The notes under the pieces are model-generated. The model was not told where the DNA came from and searched no databases. It saw only the letters and a list, made by a program, of their open reading frames with translations. 17,193 nucleotides of DNA from Pseudomonadota bacterium (GTDB lineage Bacteria > Pseudomonadota > Gammaproteobacteria > Arenicellales > UBA868): contig JABJIU010000062.1 of assembly GCA_018661145.1 (NCBI GenBank), positions 1 to 17,193 on the forward strand, given 5' to 3'. Made by a program: the position numbers and the translations under genes. Shown in pieces: positions 14,348-17,193 of the stretch (the stretch's first letter is position 1; each line of letters starts with the position of its first letter).

Positions 14348-15919
14348 TCATCGCACCTCTGGAGCAGTAGCAAAGGTATGGTATGGCGCAGGAGACGCTA
14401 CTGACCACTCAAGACCTTCCGGATTATCCCAAACCTCAGCACTGGCTTTTTTGCCGCCACGGATTGCCTTGATCACCACTACCAACAAGATCAACTGGGA
14501 ATACCCGAGCACGAAGCCGCCGATGCTTGAGACCACATTGAATTCCGCAAACTGTAACGCATAGTCAGGAATGCGGCGGGGCATACCTGCGAAGCCCAGG
14601 AAGTGCTGCGGGAAAAAAGTGACGTTGAAGGCAATAATAGTAAGCCAGAAATGCCACTTGCCGAGGGTCTCGTTATACATGTGGCCGGTCCACTTAGGCA
14701 GCCAGTAATAGACGCCGGCAAACATTCCGAGCACAGAGCCACAGAAGATCACATAGTGAAAGTGCGCCACGATGAAATAGGTATCGTGGTACTGAAAGTC
14801 CGCTGGCGTAATTGCCATCATGAGCCCGGTAAGCCCTCCCACGGTAAACAGTGCTACGGTGGCGATGGCGTAAAGCATCGGAGTCTCGAAGGACATGCTG
14901 CCCCGCCACATAGTGGCCATCCAGTTGAAGATCTTCACACCCGTCGGGATAGCAATCAGCATCGTGGAATACATGAAAAACAACTCGCCCGATAATGGCA
15001 TACCCACGGTATACATATGGTGCGCCCAGACGATAAAAGACAAAAAGGCGATAGCCGCAGCTGCAAACACCATCGACGTGTATCCAAAGAGCGGCTTACG
15101 CGCAAAGGTTGGGATGACCTGCGAAATAATGCCAAAGGCCGGCAGAATCAGGATATAGACCTCGGGATGCCCAAAAAACCAGAAGATATGCTGGAACATG
15201 ACCGGGTCACCACCCCCGGCTGGATCGAAAAACGCTGTACCAAAATGACGGTCTGTAAGAAGCATGGTCACGGCGCCTGCCAACACCGGCATTGCAGCGA
15301 TTAGCAGAAAGGCTGTAATCACCCATGTCCAGACAAAGAGCGGCATCTTCATGAGCGTCATACCAGGGGCGCGCATGTTCATAATAGTTGCAATGATATT
15401 AATGGCCCCGAGGATCGACGACATTCCCAGGATATGAATGGTGAAGATCGTGAGATCAACGCCCATTCCACCCTGAACTGAAAGCGGTGGATAAATTGTC
15501 CACCCCGCCGCCGGTCCCCCACCCGGTACGAACAATGAAAGAATCAGTAGAGAGGTCGCAAACGGCAACAACCAGAAACTCCAATTGTTCAGTCTCGGTA
15601 GCGCCATATCGGGCGCACCGATCATCATCGGTATCATCCAGTTGGCAAAACCCACGAAGCCAGGCATTACCGCGCCAAAAATCATGATCAGGGCATGCAC
15701 CGTAACCATCTGATTGTAAAAATGTGGATCGACCACCTGCAAGCCCGGCTGAAATAGCTCCGCCCGGATTACGAGCGCCATGGCACCACCGATCAGGAAC
15801 ATAGTGAACGAGAACCATAGATACAGCGTACCGATGTCCTTGTGGTTGGTGGTAAAAAGCCAGCGGGTAATGCCCTTGGGCACTTCGTCGTGATGATGAT
15901 CGGCGACCGTCGTAGTCAT
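14348..15919 (-). CDS. coxA: Cytochrome c oxidase subunit I (aa3-type)
   Basis: Catalytic subunit of the respiratory heme-copper oxidase: takes electrons from CuA through low-spin heme to the heme-CuB centre, reduces oxygen to water and pumps protons. 523 residues, 12 TM helices. All metal ligands are visible: His75 (low-spin heme) in MVTVHALIM; His251 in FFGHPEVYI (CuB, with cross-linked Tyr255 and the gating Glu253); His300/His301 in WAHHMYTVG (CuB); His386 and His388 in AHFHYVIF (high-spin and low-spin heme). The D-channel entry stretch GNW-like FANWMIPMMIGAPDMALPRL is present, with HPEVY glutamate, so it looks like an A1-type proton pump. AGGAG lies 7 bases before the ATG. A cluster of HHHDE at residues 8-12 is a minor N-terminal curiosity. 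It follows coxB by 53 bases. Confidence 0.98.
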   Translation of the reverse strand: MTTTVADHHHDEVPKGITRWLFTTNHKDIGTLYLWFSFTMFLIGGAMALVIRAELFQPGLQVVDPHFYNQMVTVHALIMIFGAVMPGFVGFANWMIPMMIGAPDMALPRLNNWSFWLLPFATSLLILSLFVPGGGPAAGWTIYPPLSVQGGMGVDLTIFTIHILGMSSILGAINIIATIMNMRAPGMTLMKMPLFVWTWVITAFLLIAAMPVLAGAVTMLLTDRHFGTAFFDPAGGGDPVMFQHIFWFFGHPEVYILILPAFGIISQVIPTFARKPLFGYTSMVFAAAAIAFLSFIVWAHHMYTVGMPLSGELFFMYSTMLIAIPTGVKIFNWMATMWRGSMSFETPMLYAIATVALFTVGGLTGLMMAITPADFQYHDTYFIVAHFHYVIFCGSVLGMFAGVYYWLPKWTGHMYNETLGKWHFWLTIIAFNVTFFPQHFLGFAGMPRRIPDYALQFAEFNVVSSIGGFVLGYSQLILLVVVIKAIRGGKKASAEVWDNPEGLEWSVASPAPYHTFATAPEVR

Positions 15920-15972
15920 GCGAACACTCCTGTTTTATTAAATTCTTGCAATCCGGGTAAGTGGGGTCAGGC

Positions 15973-16776
15973 TCAGCCTTTGTTACGCTGACCATCTAGC
16001 CAGGCCTGATACTGGCTCTCGTCGACCACGTCGACGACGATCGGCATGTAACCGTGGTCCTTACCGCAGAGCTCTGCGCATTGCCCACGAAAGGTGCCCG
16101 TCTCATCCGCGCGGATCCACATTTCGTTGATGAATCCAGGAATCGCGTCCTTTTTGCCGCCCAACTGTGGGACCCACCAGGCATGAATTACATCCCTTGC
16201 AGTGAGTAGAATCCGGACTTTCTGTCCGACCGGCAAGACCAAATGATTATCGACTTCGAGGAGGTAATTTTCACCCTTGGTCTCCGTCCCGGTAATTTGG
16301 CTTTGCGGCGTAGTCAACTTGCTGAAAAAGGAGACGTCTTCTTCCATATAGTCGTAATGCCAGCCCCACTGATAGCCGGTTACCTTAACCACCATGTCTG
16401 ATTCCGTAGTGTCTTCCATTAGCAGCAGTGCTTTGGTCGACGGAACCGCCATGACGATGAGGATCAGGGTAGGAATTACCGTCCAAATCACCTCGGCTTT
16501 TGTCGAGTGCGAGAACTTAGCAGGCTGCGCACCTTTGCTCTTGCGGAATTTGAAAATCGAATAAAACATGATAGCGAAAACGATGATGCCGATCACGGTA
16601 ACGATATACATGATCAGCATATGCAGGTCATACTGCACCCGCGCGATCTCGGTAACGGGCCGCTGCAAATTCAGGCCCCATTCAGCCTGTACGCTAGCGG
16701 GCACCGCCCACAACACAAGCATGCTGACCAATGCGGTTCCCGCACTCAGAAGATGCTTCAGTCGGTTTATGATCAT
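15973..16776 (-). CDS. coxB: Cytochrome c oxidase subunit II (CuA)
   Basis: 267-residue subunit that accepts electrons from cytochrome c at the binuclear CuA site. An N-terminal signal peptide (AGTALVSMLVLWAVPASVQA, cleavage expected near Ala32) is followed by two TM helices (about 50-75 and 95-118; KAEVIWTVIPTLILIVMAVP) and a periplasmic cupredoxin domain. The aromatic patch GYQWGWHYDY and the CuA ligands are intact: His198 in HAWWVP, Cys233, Glu235 and Cys237 in GQCAELCG, His241 and Met244 in KDHGYMP. The protein ends soon after, with no fused cytochrome c domain. Start at 16776, with AGGGA 7 bases upstream; the longer frame to 16806 lacks that and would put charged residues before the signal peptide. 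It is preceded by the DUF2244 gene. Confidence 0.96.
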   Translation of the reverse strand: MIINRLKHLLSAGTALVSMLVLWAVPASVQAEWGLNLQRPVTEIARVQYDLHMLIMYIVTVIGIIVFAIMFYSIFKFRKSKGAQPAKFSHSTKAEVIWTVIPTLILIVMAVPSTKALLLMEDTTESDMVVKVTGYQWGWHYDYMEEDVSFFSKLTTPQSQITGTETKGENYLLEVDNHLVLPVGQKVRILLTARDVIHAWWVPQLGGKKDAIPGFINEMWIRADETGTFRGQCAELCGKDHGYMPIVVDVVDESQYQAWLDGQRNKG

Positions 16777-16849
16777 TTTGGTTTCCCTAAGAGTATGCAA
16801 TTGCAATTAAATCTTTTCATGAGCGAGCACCTGGCTGAGTTAAACAAGA

Positions 16850-17193
16850 CTACAGCACACGCTGCAGTTCTTTTGCCGTTCGAATCCGGTCCTCTTCGGT
16901 TAACGCCGCACCTATTTCCACAAACTTTCCATGTGACCCAACCAGCAACCTGCTTGGATACCACTGGCGACCCCCTGACAACTTGATCTGCGCCCAATAG
17001 CGATTTAGGGTTCTTGATGTTTCTCCGTGTTGACTCTTCTGGCGGAGACCGACGTGATCTCCCCTCACCTCAACGAGATCATAAAATGTGGACCGTCGTT
17101 GCAGCATCAAAAAAACCACGACCAGTACCGCCACCTCAAGACCCAGAAATGGCAGGACAGGCCATGCTCCGAGTATCAGCATAAAACCACCAA
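16850..17193 (-). CDS. DUF2244 membrane protein, C-terminal part (runs off right edge)
   Basis: The frame is open to the right edge and ends at TAG (16852-16850). The visible part starts GGFMLILGAWPVLPFLGLEV, which is the interior of the DUF2244 family: GAWPVLPF-GLE leads into a hydrophobic helix (VAVLVVVFLML), then a beta-rich soluble region with YDLVEVRGDHVGLRQ, RYWAQIKL, WYPSRLLVGSHGKFVEIG and the final LTEEDRIRTAKELQRVL. Family members usually carry another TM helix and a short N-terminal segment before GAWP, so about 40-50 residues are probably missing; the internal ATG at 17182 is unlikely to be the true start. Function is unknown, but the gene commonly stands directly upstream of coxB, as here (73-base gap), suggesting a link with oxidase assembly. 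Confidence 0.82.
   Translation of the reverse strand, partial: GGFMLILGAWPVLPFLGLEVAVLVVVFLMLQRRSTFYDLVEVRGDHVGLRQKSQHGETSRTLNRYWAQIKLSGGRQWYPSRLLVGSHGKFVEIGAALTEEDRIRTAKELQRVL

Noticed and set aside
15456..15995. Minus-strand 179-codon frame overlapping coxA
   Set aside because: Shifted frame over a highly conserved coxA sequence and its Shine-Dalgarno; not a frameshifted duplicate.
16790..16812. Overlapping AATTGCAATT/TGCAATTGCA palindromes upstream of coxB as an operator
   Set aside because: Short, AT-rich self-complementary words of this kind arise by chance and no promoter elements are properly spaced around them.
16507..16986. Plus-strand 159-codon frame opposite coxB and the DUF2244 gene
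   Set aside because: It spans two genes and their gap on the other strand and shows no recognisable domain.

Overview
The window looks like ordinary chromosome from a gammaproteobacterium, with moderate-to-high GC by eye. The signs are a class 2 PyrD, an Escherichia coli-type PurB, a LiuR-type MerR regulator, and an aa3-type cox cluster ordered as in Pseudomonas and relatives. I cannot name a genus. There is no sign of a mobile element, prophage, CRISPR array, tRNA or rRNA. Genes are densely packed and every non-coding gap is shorter than 150 bases.

Region 1 (1-2208) is a divergent pair. On the minus strand lies the first ~569 codons of icmF, the fused B12-dependent acyl-CoA mutase with built-in G-protein chaperone; it runs off the left edge. 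On the plus strand is a LiuR-like MerR regulator. The 112-base gap between them holds two good sigma70-type promoters facing opposite ways, with a perfect 14-bp palindrome placed to block both. This is the neatest regulatory structure in the window.

Region 2 (2265-4620, plus) holds two membrane proteins, an AI-2E/PerM family protein with a TTG start and a 12-TM MFS exporter-like protein.

Region 3 (4745-9298, plus) is a tight run: purB (purine synthesis), an RluF-like 23S rRNA pseudouridine synthase, pyrD (pyrimidine synthesis; its start overlaps the preceding stop as TGATG), and a PuuB-like FAD amine oxidoreductase 15 bases downstream. Nucleotide synthesis and rRNA modification are thus probably co-transcribed, with the oxidoreductase as an unexpected passenger.

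Region 4 (9340-17193, mostly minus) is the cytochrome c oxidase cluster. Read in the direction of transcription it goes: DUF2244 protein (partial at the right edge), coxB, coxA, a 37-residue single-TM protein between coxA and ctaG, ctaG (Cu delivery), coxC, then SURF1, a Sco-like membrane thioredoxin-fold protein, cyoE/ctaB (heme O synthase) and a DUF938 methyltransferase. A DUF2909 twin-TM gene sits inside the cluster on the opposite strand, between coxC and SURF1. The cluster builds the catalytic core and most of the assembly machinery, but heme A synthase (ctaA), which in comparable clusters usually lies between the Sco-like gene and cyoE, is absent. No clearly new system was found. The best leads are the shared icmF/liuR operator, the missing ctaA, the Sco-like protein lacking the copper-ligand histidine, and the tiny coxA-ctaG protein.
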